40,354 bases of DNA. It comes from Paractinoplanes toevensis (GTDB lineage Bacteria; Actinomycetota; Actinomycetes; Mycobacteriales; Micromonosporaceae). Below are positions 14,994-22,742 of the stretch, one piece after another. Within the stretch, counting starts at the first letter, position 1. Every line of letters begins with the position of its first letter. A program made the translations under genes and the position numbers. Location of the stretch: assembly GCF_018332695.1 (NCBI RefSeq), contig NZ_BOQN01000181.1:1-40354 (forward strand), written 5' to 3'. The notes under the pieces are model-generated. The model worked only from the letters and a program-made list of their open reading frames with translations. It ran no database searches and was not told where the DNA came from.

Positions 14994-15776
14994 TCAATCC
15001 TCGCGATCCGCGTCCAACGGATCGACGATCTCCCCCTGAGCGGTGAGCGTGCCCTGGGCCAGCCGGGTCACCCTGGGGGGCACCGGCGGCTCCAGGCCAG
15101 CTACTACACGCAGGCCGGAAAGGACGTCATCGGGTCGCACGGCGGGCGTTACCTGTCGTACGACAAGGTCGATTATCGCACACGGTGCGCCGTCCGCCCC
15201 GGAAGGTAGGTCGGACTCCCCGTCCAACCGCCCCGCCACCGCCCCTGACCTGCCTAAAGACTGATCCGTCACAGAGATGTGGGTCACCGCGACACGGGCG
15301 TCGAAGGACCGCCGGCCCTGCTTGGTCATGCGCTCAACCAGTACTTCCTCGGCGTCGAGGAAGCTTTTGACCGCGGCGGCGGCCACCGCCGGATCGACCG
15401 TCGGCAGTTCCAGCCGCCACCGCGAGGCGTCGATCCGGTCGGCGAGGCTGCCCTCGCCGGCCACGACCGCCTCCAGGACGTCGAGGCCGGGCGACAGGGC
15501 GGCGTCCAGGGCCAGCCGCAGCTGCTCCGGGTCGACCTCGGCCTGCAGGCCGATCTCCAGGTACTCCGCCTCGCTCCCGACGCCGGTGGGCGCCGCACTC
15601 GCGTACGAGATCTTGGGGTGTGGGGTGAAGCCCTGGGAGAACGCGATCGGCGCGCCGGCCCGGCGCAGCGCCCGCTCGAAGGCGCGGGCGAAGTCGCGGT
15701 GCGACGTGAAGCGCAGGGGCCCGCGCTTGGCGTACCGGAGGCGGATGCGCTGGACGACCGGCGCCTGGCCGCCCAC
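14994..15776 (-). CDS. TIGR03936 / DUF2344 family radical-SAM-associated protein
   Basis: A protein of about 260 residues of the TIGR03936 (DUF2344) family. It is found next to, or fused with, the TIGR03960 radical SAM protein in many bacteria. Conserved segments are RIRLRYAKRGPLRFTSHRDF (near 11-30), FSQGFTPHPKISYASAAPTG and SEAEYLEIGL. Its biochemical role is not established as far as I know. The first standard start is GTG 15776, but it has no nearby ribosome site; a GGAG lies 6 nt before an in-frame ATT at 15797, which would add seven residues. It follows the radical SAM gene by 30 nt and precedes rne, a linkage that suggests a role in RNA or ribosome modification, but that is inference. 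Confidence 0.88.
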   Translation of the reverse strand: MGGQAPVVQRIRLRYAKRGPLRFTSHRDFARAFERALRRAGAPIAFSQGFTPHPKISYASAAPTGVGSEAEYLEIGLQAEVDPEQLRLALDAALSPGLDVLEAVVAGEGSLADRIDASRWRLELPTVDPAVAAAAVKSFLDAEEVLVERMTKQGRRSFDARVAVTHISVTDQSLGRSGAVAGRLDGESDLPSGADGAPCAIIDLVVRQVTPAVRPDDVLSGLRVVAGLEPPVPPRVTRLAQGTLTAQGEIVDPLDADRED

Positions 15777-15806
15777 CGGCTGATTCTTGGGGGGAATGTC
15801 CTTCTC

Positions 15807-17750
15807 CTAGGCCGGGACCCGCAGGTTGTTGACCGGGGTCAGGGGAAGCAGCTTCTTACCGGTGGGCCCGATCTGGATCTCGGTGTCCATCGACGGGCAG
15901 ACGCCGCAGTCGAAGCACGGGGTCCAGCGGCAGTCGTCCTGCTCGTACTCGCTGAGCGAGTCCTGCCAGTCCTGCCAGAGCCAGTCCTTGTCGAGGCCGG
16001 AGTCGAGGTGGTCCCAGGGGAGAACCTCGGCCTGCTCACGTTCGCGGGTGGTAAACCAGTCGATGTCGACGCCGAACTGCGGCAGCGTCTCGGCGGCCGC
16101 CTCGACCCAGCGGGCGTACGAGAAGTGCTCGCTCCACCCGTCGAAACGTCCGCCTTTTTCCCAGACACGCCGGATCACTGCCCCGACGCGACGATCGCCC
16201 CGGGAAAGCAGGCCCTCGATCAGCGACGGTTCGCCGTCGTGGTAGCGGTAGCCGATCGCCCGGCCCAGCGACCGGTCGCTGTTGATGACGTCCTTGAGCA
16301 TCTTGAGCCGGGCGTCGATCACCTCGGGCCGCACCATCGGCGCCCACTGGAACGGGGTGTGCGGCTTGGGCACGAACCCGCCGATCGACACCGTGCAGCG
16401 GATGTCCTTGGTGCCGGCCGCGATGCGACCGGCCTTGATCACCTCGTGCGCCATCCGGCCGATCTGCGCCACGTCGTCATCGGTCTCGGTGGGCAGGCCG
16501 CACATGAAGTAGAGCTTCACCTGCCGCCAGCCGTTCGAGTACGCCGTGACGACCGTCCGGATCAGGTCCTCCTCGGTCACCATCTTGTTGATGACCTTGC
16601 GGATGCGCTCGGAGCCACCCTCGGGCGCGAAGGTGAGGCCGGTCCGGCGCCCGTTCTTCGACAGCTCCTGGGCCAGGTCGATGTTGAACGCGTCCACCCG
16701 GGTCGACGGCAGGGACAGCGAGACGTTGGTGCCCGCGTACTGCTCGGCGAGGCCGGAGCACATGTCGCCGATCTCGGAGTGGTCGGCCGAGGAGAGCGAC
16801 AGCAGGCCGACCTCGGAGAAGCCGGAGAACTCCAGACCCTCCCGCACCATCTGGCCCACCGTGGTGATCGACCGCTCCCGCACCGGGCGAGTGATCATGC
16901 CGGCCTGGCAGAACCGGCAACCCCGGGTGCAGCCCCGGAAGATCTCCACCGCGTACCGCTCGTGGACCGTCTCGGCCAGCGGGACCAGCGGCTTCTTCGG
17001 GTACGGCCAGGCGTCGAGATCCATCGTCGTGCGCTTGGAGACCCGGAACGGCACGTCCGGGCGGTTCGGCACGATCCGCTGGATCCGGCCGTCGGGCAGG
17101 TAGTCGACGTCGTAGAAACGCGGCACGTAGATGCTCTCGGTGCGAGCCAGGCGCAGCAGCAGCTCGTCGCGCCCGCCGGGGCGGCCCTCGGCCTTCCACT
17201 CCCGGATGATGCCGGTGATCTCGAGGACGGCTTCCTCACCGTCGCCGAGCACGGCGGCGTCGATGAAGTCGGCGATCGGCTCCGGGTTGAAGCTCGCGTG
17301 GCCGCCGGCCAGCACGATCGGGTCGTCGATCGTGCGGTCCTTGCTCTCCAGCGGGATGCCGGCCAGGTCCAGCGCGCTGAACATGTTGGTGTAGCCGAGC
17401 TCGGTGGAGAACGAGATGCCGAGAACGTCGAAGTCGCGCACCGGGCGGTGTGCGTCGACGGTGAACTGGGGCACGCCGTGCTCACGCATCAGGGCCTCGA
17501 GATCGGGCCAGACGGCGTAGGTCCGCTCGGCGAGCACATCCGGCTGCTCGTTGAGCACCTCGTAGAGGATTTGGACACCCTGGTTGGGCAGGCCGACCTC
17601 GTAGGCGTCCGGGTACATCAGCGCCCAGCGGACGGTGGTGGCGTCCCAATCCTTGACGACGGCGCCCAGCTCGCCACCCACGTACTGGATTGGTTTGCTG
17701 ATCCGGGGGAGCAGCTGTTCGAGCTGTGGGAAGACCGAGCGAGCACTCAT
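15807..17750 (-). CDS. TIGR03960 family B12-binding-type radical SAM protein
   Basis: A 647-residue protein with an N-terminal cobalamin-binding-like Rossmann domain (about 30-190, including YPDAYEVGLPNQG and LAGGHASFNPEP) and a radical SAM core. The [4Fe-4S] motif C-x3-C-x2-C is at Cys274, Cys278 and Cys281 (FRGCTRGCRFC). A second cysteine cluster near 620 (CRWTPCFDCGVCPS) may bind another metal centre. The substrate is unknown. It is coupled to the TIGR03936 gene 30 nt downstream, and the two are usually separate halves of one system. ATG 17750 has a TACCCT box 8 nt upstream and lies 22 nt after the STAS gene's stop codon. Confidence 0.93.
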   Translation of the reverse strand: MSARSVFPQLEQLLPRISKPIQYVGGELGAVVKDWDATTVRWALMYPDAYEVGLPNQGVQILYEVLNEQPDVLAERTYAVWPDLEALMREHGVPQFTVDAHRPVRDFDVLGISFSTELGYTNMFSALDLAGIPLESKDRTIDDPIVLAGGHASFNPEPIADFIDAAVLGDGEEAVLEITGIIREWKAEGRPGGRDELLLRLARTESIYVPRFYDVDYLPDGRIQRIVPNRPDVPFRVSKRTTMDLDAWPYPKKPLVPLAETVHERYAVEIFRGCTRGCRFCQAGMITRPVRERSITTVGQMVREGLEFSGFSEVGLLSLSSADHSEIGDMCSGLAEQYAGTNVSLSLPSTRVDAFNIDLAQELSKNGRRTGLTFAPEGGSERIRKVINKMVTEEDLIRTVVTAYSNGWRQVKLYFMCGLPTETDDDVAQIGRMAHEVIKAGRIAAGTKDIRCTVSIGGFVPKPHTPFQWAPMVRPEVIDARLKMLKDVINSDRSLGRAIGYRYHDGEPSLIEGLLSRGDRRVGAVIRRVWEKGGRFDGWSEHFSYARWVEAAAETLPQFGVDIDWFTTREREQAEVLPWDHLDSGLDKDWLWQDWQDSLSEYEQDDCRWTPCFDCGVCPSMDTEIQIGPTGKKLLPLTPVNNLRVPA

Positions 17751-17758
17751 GGAAGTCC

Positions 17759-17764
17759 AGGGTA
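17759..17764 (-). promoter_or_regulatory. Putative -10 box (TACCCT) of the radical SAM gene pair
   Basis: TACCCT ends 8 nt before the ATG at 17750 with no Shine-Dalgarno, in the short gap after the STAS gene. It suggests the radical SAM genes are not simply part of the stress operon. Confidence 0.4.
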
Positions 17765-17772
17765 CTTGGGCC

Positions 17773-18114
17773 CTATTTCAGTTCGGCCGCCGCCCGCTCC
17801 AAGTCCGTGGTCAGCACATCTTCGCGAAAGGCACAGAGCTGCAGGGTCATCCGGGCCGCGCCGCGTTCCCCCACCACCAGACGGGTCCGGGTGCCGTGCA
17901 CCAGCAGGTCACCGACCAGCGCGTCGAGCAGCCGCACCCCGGCGCTGTCCAGGAACGAGACCGTGGTGAGGTCGATCAGCACCTTGCCGGCCTCGGTGAT
18001 CCGGCCGACGATCGCCTTCCCGATCTCGCCGGCGTTGGCCAGGTCGATCTCGCCGGTCAGGCTGACCAGCTCCGCGTCGCCGAACCTGGAAAAAGACACC
18101 CACTGGTCGGTCAA
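17773..18114 (-). CDS. STAS-domain anti-sigma-factor antagonist
   Basis: A 113-residue single STAS domain of the RsbV/SpoIIAA type. The switch Ser is in FLDSAGVRLL (Ser57), equivalent to the serine phosphorylated by anti-sigma kinases; the N-terminal strand SLTGEIDLANA is typical. In this family the unphosphorylated form binds the kinase and frees the sigma factor. TTG start at 18114 with GGAGG 9 nt upstream, lying within the end of the preceding phosphatase gene (spacing 3 nt between stop and start), so the two are coupled. The adjacent protein contains both a PPM phosphatase and a HATPase kinase domain, its likely phosphatase and kinase. No sigma factor is encoded nearby. Confidence 0.93.
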   Translation of the reverse strand: MTDQWVSFSRFGDAELVSLTGEIDLANAGEIGKAIVGRITEAGKVLIDLTTVSFLDSAGVRLLDALVGDLLVHGTRTRLVVGERGAARMTLQLCAFREDVLTTDLERAAAELK

Positions 18115-18117
18115 GGG

Positions 18118-20610
18118 TCAGTCCTCCCGGCTGCGGCGCATGATGACGGTGGTGCCGTCGGTCCGGTCGAAGAGCACCTGGTCCATCGACTCGCGAATCA
18201 GCTGCAGCCCGCGGCCGCGCGCCACGTCGGTCACCGCGCCGCGCCAGGTCCCCCGGTCGGTGACCCGCACCTCGACCGCCTCGGCGGTCACCGTGGCCAC
18301 CACGTCGATCATGCCGAACGGGTCGTCCCGGTAACCGTGCTCGATCGCGTTGGCCACCGCCTCCGAGCAGGCCAGCAGCACCGCGTCCCGGCATTCCGCC
18401 TCGACCCCGTGGGCGACCAGCCAGGCACGCAGCTCGGACCGTAACTGGGCGATCTGCATCCGGTCGGCGCCGAGGGAGCGCTCGATCCGCTCCTCGTTGC
18501 CCAGCGACAGGCAGAGCAGGCAGACGTCGTCCGCGTGATCGCGGCCCACCAGCAGGTCGGCCAGCGCGGTGGTCAGTCCGGGCAGCGGCGCGTCCCGCCG
18601 CCGGCCGAACTCGCGGGCCAGCAACTCGAAGCCCTTGTCGATCGGCCGGGTGCGCCGCTCGATCAGCCCGTCGGTGTAGAGCAGGAGGCGACTGCCGGCC
18701 GGCAGCGGCAGCCGCTGCTCGGTGCGCCGGATGTCACCCGCCCGGGAGCCGAGCGGCGCGGAGCGCGCCTGCAGCAGGAACTCCGGGAGGCCGACCGGCG
18801 ACTGCAGCAGCGGCGGGAGGTGCCCGGCGCAGGAGTACACGAGCTCGCCGGTGACCAGGTCGACCTCCGCGTACGCCACCGTCGCCATCCGGGCCGTCTC
18901 GACCCGGTCGACGAACCGGTCCAGCCCCTCCAGCAGCCGGGCCGGGCCGACCTCGTCGCCGGCCAGCGCCCGGATCGCGCTGCGCAGCTGGCCCATCGTG
19001 GTGGCCGCGTCGATGCCCCGGCCGACCACGTCGCCGACCGCGATGGCCAGCCGATCCTTATTGATCATGAAGGCGTCGAACCAGTCGCCGCCGACCTCCA
19101 GGTCCTGCCCGGCGGCCTGGTAGTGGGTCTCCACCGCGAACCGGGCGTCGCCCCTCGGCAGGTCGGCCGCGAGCAGGCTGCGCTGCAGCGTGCGGGCGGT
19201 CTCCCGCTCCTGCTCGTAGAGCCGGGCGTTCTCCAGCGCCATGCCGGCCCGGTCGGCCAGATCGATCAGGAAGGAGCGCTCGGCCGCGGCACCCCGGCGG
19301 TCCGGTGCCATCCGCATCGACAGCGTGCCGAGCACCCGGCCGCGGGCGGTCAGCGGCAGCACCACACACCCGAGCGGGTCACCCGGCTCCGGGAAGATCG
19401 GCACGCTCGCCATGGTCGCTCGCTGCTCGGCCGACTCCAGCAGGGCGGCGTCGGGGACCGGGCCACCGGACTCCTCGCGGATGCCGTTGCCGATCGACAA
19501 CTGCAGCAGCGCCCAGTCGGCGATCTCCGGCACCACCCGGTCGACCAGCCGGCGGGCCCGGGGCAGCAGGCGGTGCAGCTCGTCGAGCGTACGGGTGGTC
19601 TCGCCGAGAAAGGCGGTCCGCTCCTCGCGACGGCGGGCGTCGTCGTACAGCCGGGCGCGGTCGAGCGCCTGGCCGGCCTGCTGACCGAGCAGCCGCACCA
19701 CCCGCAGCTCGTTGTCGCCGAGCTTGCGCTCGCCGGTGAAGCTGAACGCCAGCACGCCGAGGGTCTCGGGGCCGGCCCGGTCGTCGGATCCGCCGGTGGT
19801 CAGCGGCAGCAGCACCACCGTGTTGCGGCCCGACTTGAGCATGTTGTCGACCAGGTCGGGGAAGTGTTTCCGGGCCTCGGCGACCGAGCCGACCACGTGC
19901 AGGTCGCCGCGCTCGGCCACCCGGGCCACCGCGCGCGGCGAGGACCGCGGCATGTCGTCCCAGTTGCCGGTGGTCGGATCGGTCGAGGAGACCGCGATGA
20001 TCAGGTCGCGTTCGGGATCGACCAGATAGATGCTGCTGCTCGCGGCGCCGAAGGCCGGCTCGGGCGCACGCACCACCGCCTCGGCGACCTCGGCCTCGGT
20101 GGGTGCCGCCGCCAGGTTGGCCACGATCTCCTGGAGCACCTGGACGCGACGTTCGGAGTCTTCCGCGCGGCGCCGGGCGTGCAGCAGCTCGTTCTCGTAG
20201 CTGCGCCGCTCGGTGGCGTTGAAGATCGTGGTGCGGATCGCCCGCGGCTCCTTGGCCGGCCCGCGGGCCAGCACCGAGTTGACCAGGGTGGGCAGCGTGG
20301 TGTTGTCCGCGCAGACCACCTCGAAGGCCATCTCGTGCACCTCGTCCTGCATGCGCAGCAGCGGGGCGTAGTGGGTCTCGTGGTAGATCTGCCCGCCGGA
20401 GCCGAGCAGGTCCCGGAAGCGGCGGTGCCCCACCAGCTCGGCCCGGGTGTACCCGGTCCAGACCAGGAACGTCTGGTTGACCTTCACGATGGTGCCGTCC
20501 GGGAGCGTGGTCAGATACCCGCACGGCGCGTGCTCGTACAGGTCATCCGGGTCATCGTCCCAGGGCAGCCGCAACTCCTGGGTCACGTCCGGCCCACCAG
20601 AATCACTCAC
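18118..20610 (-). CDS. PAS-GAF-GAF-SpoIIE phosphatase-HATPase regulator
   Basis: An 830-residue soluble regulator. Domains: PAS (about 22-135), a short coiled linker, GAF-like (about 160-320), a second GAF-like domain (about 335-470), SpoIIE/PPM Ser/Thr phosphatase (about 475-705) and HATPase_c (about 715-830). Phosphatase metal ligands are present: GGDWFDA (Asp509), VGDVVGRG (Asp527), YTDGLIE (Asp647) and HADDV (Asp694/695). The kinase-like domain keeps the N box ACSEAVANAIEHGY (Asn754), DRGTWR and GRGL. It therefore carries both the RsbP-type phosphatase and an RsbW-type kinase for the STAS protein encoded next. The reading frame extends to 20703 into the hydrolase gene; I chose GTG 20610, 22 nt after the hydrolase stop, because translation of the upstream part is unrelated. 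Role: energy or stress sensing through partner switching, inferred. Confidence 0.92.
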   Translation of the reverse strand: MSDSGGPDVTQELRLPWDDDPDDLYEHAPCGYLTTLPDGTIVKVNQTFLVWTGYTRAELVGHRRFRDLLGSGGQIYHETHYAPLLRMQDEVHEMAFEVVCADNTTLPTLVNSVLARGPAKEPRAIRTTIFNATERRSYENELLHARRRAEDSERRVQVLQEIVANLAAAPTEAEVAEAVVRAPEPAFGAASSSIYLVDPERDLIIAVSSTDPTTGNWDDMPRSSPRAVARVAERGDLHVVGSVAEARKHFPDLVDNMLKSGRNTVVLLPLTTGGSDDRAGPETLGVLAFSFTGERKLGDNELRVVRLLGQQAGQALDRARLYDDARRREERTAFLGETTRTLDELHRLLPRARRLVDRVVPEIADWALLQLSIGNGIREESGGPVPDAALLESAEQRATMASVPIFPEPGDPLGCVVLPLTARGRVLGTLSMRMAPDRRGAAAERSFLIDLADRAGMALENARLYEQERETARTLQRSLLAADLPRGDARFAVETHYQAAGQDLEVGGDWFDAFMINKDRLAIAVGDVVGRGIDAATTMGQLRSAIRALAGDEVGPARLLEGLDRFVDRVETARMATVAYAEVDLVTGELVYSCAGHLPPLLQSPVGLPEFLLQARSAPLGSRAGDIRRTEQRLPLPAGSRLLLYTDGLIERRTRPIDKGFELLAREFGRRRDAPLPGLTTALADLLVGRDHADDVCLLCLSLGNEERIERSLGADRMQIAQLRSELRAWLVAHGVEAECRDAVLLACSEAVANAIEHGYRDDPFGMIDVVATVTAEAVEVRVTDRGTWRGAVTDVARGRGLQLIRESMDQVLFDRTDGTTVIMRRSRED

Positions 20611-20632
20611 GTTCCGCTCTACGTTCCGTGTT

Positions 20633-21430
20633 CTACAGCCAGGACTTGATCGCGTCGATCGTTTCTTCCGGGGCGCTGAGGTTGGGACAGTGCCCGGTCG
20701 CATTCATATACACCATCGTGCTGCCCGCGGTGTGTTTGTGGACGTAGTCGCCGACGAAGGTCGGTGCGATCACATCATCCGTGCATTGCAGGATCAAGGA
20801 CGGAGTACGGAGTTTCAGCAGATCGTCGCGATTGTCGGAAAGGAAGGCAACGCGCGCGAACTTCTTGGCGATCTCCGGATCCGTACGGCAGAAGCTGTTG
20901 GTCAGCTCGTCGCCGAGCTCGGGCCGCTCGGGGTTGCCCATGATGACCGGGGCCATCTGACTGGACCAGCCGAGGTAGTTGCTGTCCAGCGACTCGAGCA
21001 GGGAATCGATGTCCGAGTGGTTGAAGCCACCGACGTAGTCGTCGCCCGGCTCGTTGATGTAGCGCGGCGACGGCCCGATGAGAACCAGCTTGGCGAAGCG
21101 CTCCGGCTCCTTGATCGCGGCGATCACGCCCATCATCGCGCTCACCGAGTGGCCGACGAAGACCACGTCCCACAGATCGTTCTCGTGCAGGATCTCGAGA
21201 ATGTCGTCGGCGTAACCGTCGAGGGTGGAGTGACGTTGATCGTCGTAGGCCGATAGGTCGGACTTGCCGTTGCCTACGTGGTCGAACAGGACAAGCCGAT
21301 ACGTGTCCGCGAAGGCCGGAGCGACGAGGCGCCACATGTTCTGGTCGCAGCCATACCCATGAGCGAACACCATCGGCTGACCGAGGTCATTCCCGGTCAA
21401 AGTGACGGCGTTTCTCTGTGTCGTTCTCAT
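20633..21430 (-). CDS. RsbQ-like alpha/beta hydrolase
   Basis: A 265-residue hydrolase closely resembling Bacillus subtilis RsbQ, the positive regulator that activates the PAS phosphatase RsbP in energy stress (same superfamily as the plant D14/KAI2 receptors). Shared motifs are GYGCDQNMW, FDHVGNGKSDL, STLDGYADD and SLILQCTDDVIAP. The catalytic triad is Ser95 (GHSVSA), Asp219 and His247 (GHCPN). The gene directly precedes a PAS-domain phosphatase, the same pairing as rsbQ-rsbP. ATG 21430 is chosen from alignment with RsbQ; the frame runs to 21538 but the extra residues have no counterpart. TATGGT lies 9 nt upstream of the ATG. What the hydrolase acts on is unknown in the family. Confidence 0.93.
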   Translation of the reverse strand: MRTTQRNAVTLTGNDLGQPMVFAHGYGCDQNMWRLVAPAFADTYRLVLFDHVGNGKSDLSAYDDQRHSTLDGYADDILEILHENDLWDVVFVGHSVSAMMGVIAAIKEPERFAKLVLIGPSPRYINEPGDDYVGGFNHSDIDSLLESLDSNYLGWSSQMAPVIMGNPERPELGDELTNSFCRTDPEIAKKFARVAFLSDNRDDLLKLRTPSLILQCTDDVIAPTFVGDYVHKHTAGSTMVYMNATGHCPNLSAPEETIDAIKSWL

Positions 21431-21439
21431 GTCTCGGTA

Positions 21440-21445
21440 ACCATA
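21440..21445 (-). promoter_or_regulatory. Putative -10 box (TATGGT) of the RsbQ-like operon
   Basis: TATGGT ends 9 nt before the ATG at 21430 on the minus strand. I looked for a SigB/SigF-type GTTT...GGGTA promoter in the 157-nt divergent gap and did not find one. Confidence 0.35.
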
Positions 21446-21539
21446 CGGCTCCAGCCCGTCCCGCACATCGCCCCGGTTGTCCGGCAATCGCGCCGGGAAT
21501 CCGGAAACACACTGTTCCTGATTGCTGGCGCAGCGCATC

Positions 21540-21545
21540 TAACCT
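21540..21545 (+). promoter_or_regulatory. Putative -10 box of the WADHGS membrane protein gene
   Basis: TAACCT lies 42 nt upstream of the ATG at 21588 and would give a leader of about 35 nt carrying the AAGGAG ribosome site. The -35 region is unclear. Confidence 0.35.
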
Positions 21546-21587
21546 GGCTTCGAAGGCCGGTGCACCGGCAGCGAAGGAGATCGACCG

Positions 21588-22742
21588 ATGGGCGACAACC
21601 GGCCGGGCGAAACTGACCCGACCCGCATCGAGAGCGGTGCGGAGCCGTCGACGGTGGACGCCCCGGCACGATGGAGCGGATCGGCGGTCGTGCCGCCGCC
21701 CATCCCGAAGAAGTCGCGGTGGGCTCGCAAGCGGCCGGAGCCGGACGAGCGGGCCGCCATCCCGGCCGTCGATCCGTGGGCCGGCCAGGACACACCCTGG
21801 GACCCTTTCCCCGCCGTACCGGAAATCGCCGAGACCGATCCGACCAAGCCGGACCCGGCGGTGGTCCTGCCGTCGACCCGCATCGAGCCGCCGCCGACCG
21901 CCGCTCCCCCGCCGGCGCCCGCGCCCGCGGCGGCGCCGGCGGCGCAGGCGCCGCGACCGCCCGCGCCGCCGAAACTCGGCCGCCGCGAGCGCAAGGCCCG
22001 CGAGCGGGCCGACCAGGCGGCCCTGGCCGCCGCTCAGGCCGCCGCCGCCCGCGCCGCGCAGGCCCAGGCCGCCCGCCCGCCGGTGAACCGCCTGCCGGTG
22101 CAGAGCCGGCCGGCGACGCCGGCCCTTCCGCCCACCCCGCCGTGGGCGGCGCGCCCGCCGCAGCGACCGCTGCCCCCGCCGCGCCGCAAGCGCCGCTGGG
22201 GACGCCGGCTGGCCCTGCTCACCGTGCTCGGCGTGCTCTGCTGCTGCGGCCTGCCGTTCGCCTATTTCCAGTTCCCGGCGGCGCGGCAATATCCGGTGAC
22301 CGCCAAGCTGCCGAACGCCGTCTCCGACCTGGAGCTGCGCGACGACAACGCCAGCAAGCGCGCCGCCGACCGGCTCGCCGAGCAGCTCCGGGCGAACGCG
22401 ACGGACGGCACCCCGTTCGCCGGTGTCTACGGCGACAGCCGCGGCAAGCGGGTCACGGTCTTCGGCGTGACCGGCTGGCGGTTCACCCCGAAGTCGGACG
22501 TGCAGGCGCAGCTGGACAACCTGACCGATCAGCTGCACCTGTCCCAGGTGCAGTCGTTCGACCTGGGCGAGACCGGCGCGCACGAGAGCTGCGGCACCGG
22601 CCGGGTGGACGGCACGTCGGTGGTGGTGTGCGCGTGGGCCGACCACGGCAGCCTGGCCACCGTGCTGCTGACCCGCCGCTCGATCGCCGACAGCGCCGAG
22701 CTGGTCAGCAGCCTGCGCAGCGCGGTGCTGACCCCGGGTTAG
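21588..22742 (+). CDS. Membrane-anchored protein with WADHGS domain (long paralogue)
   Basis: A 384-residue protein I cannot place in a named family. Residues 1-200 are Pro/Ala/Arg-rich and probably disordered and cytoplasmic; one transmembrane helix spans about 207-228; residues 240-384 form a globular, probably extracytoplasmic domain. That domain is homologous over its full length to the one in the 208-residue protein at 39692-40318. Both have CGT, a gap, then C-x-WADHGSLA, with cysteines (335 and 348 here) exactly 13 residues apart, likely a disulfide. ATG with AAGGAG about 9 nt upstream. Its stop codon overlaps that of the convergent acyltransferase gene. It is divergent from the RsbQ-like operon, but a functional link is not shown. 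Confidence 0.85.
   Translation: MGDNRPGETDPTRIESGAEPSTVDAPARWSGSAVVPPPIPKKSRWARKRPEPDERAAIPAVDPWAGQDTPWDPFPAVPEIAETDPTKPDPAVVLPSTRIEPPPTAAPPPAPAPAAAPAAQAPRPPAPPKLGRRERKARERADQAALAAAQAAAARAAQAQAARPPVNRLPVQSRPATPALPPTPPWAARPPQRPLPPPRRKRRWGRRLALLTVLGVLCCCGLPFAYFQFPAARQYPVTAKLPNAVSDLELRDDNASKRAADRLAEQLRANATDGTPFAGVYGDSRGKRVTVFGVTGWRFTPKSDVQAQLDNLTDQLHLSQVQSFDLGETGAHESCGTGRVDGTSVVVCAWADHGSLATVLLTRRSIADSAELVSSLRSAVLTPG

Noticed and set aside
21431..21587. A SigB/SigF-type promoter for the partner-switch operon
   Set aside because: GTTTCC occurs but no GGGTA-like -10 lies at a suitable distance on the minus strand.
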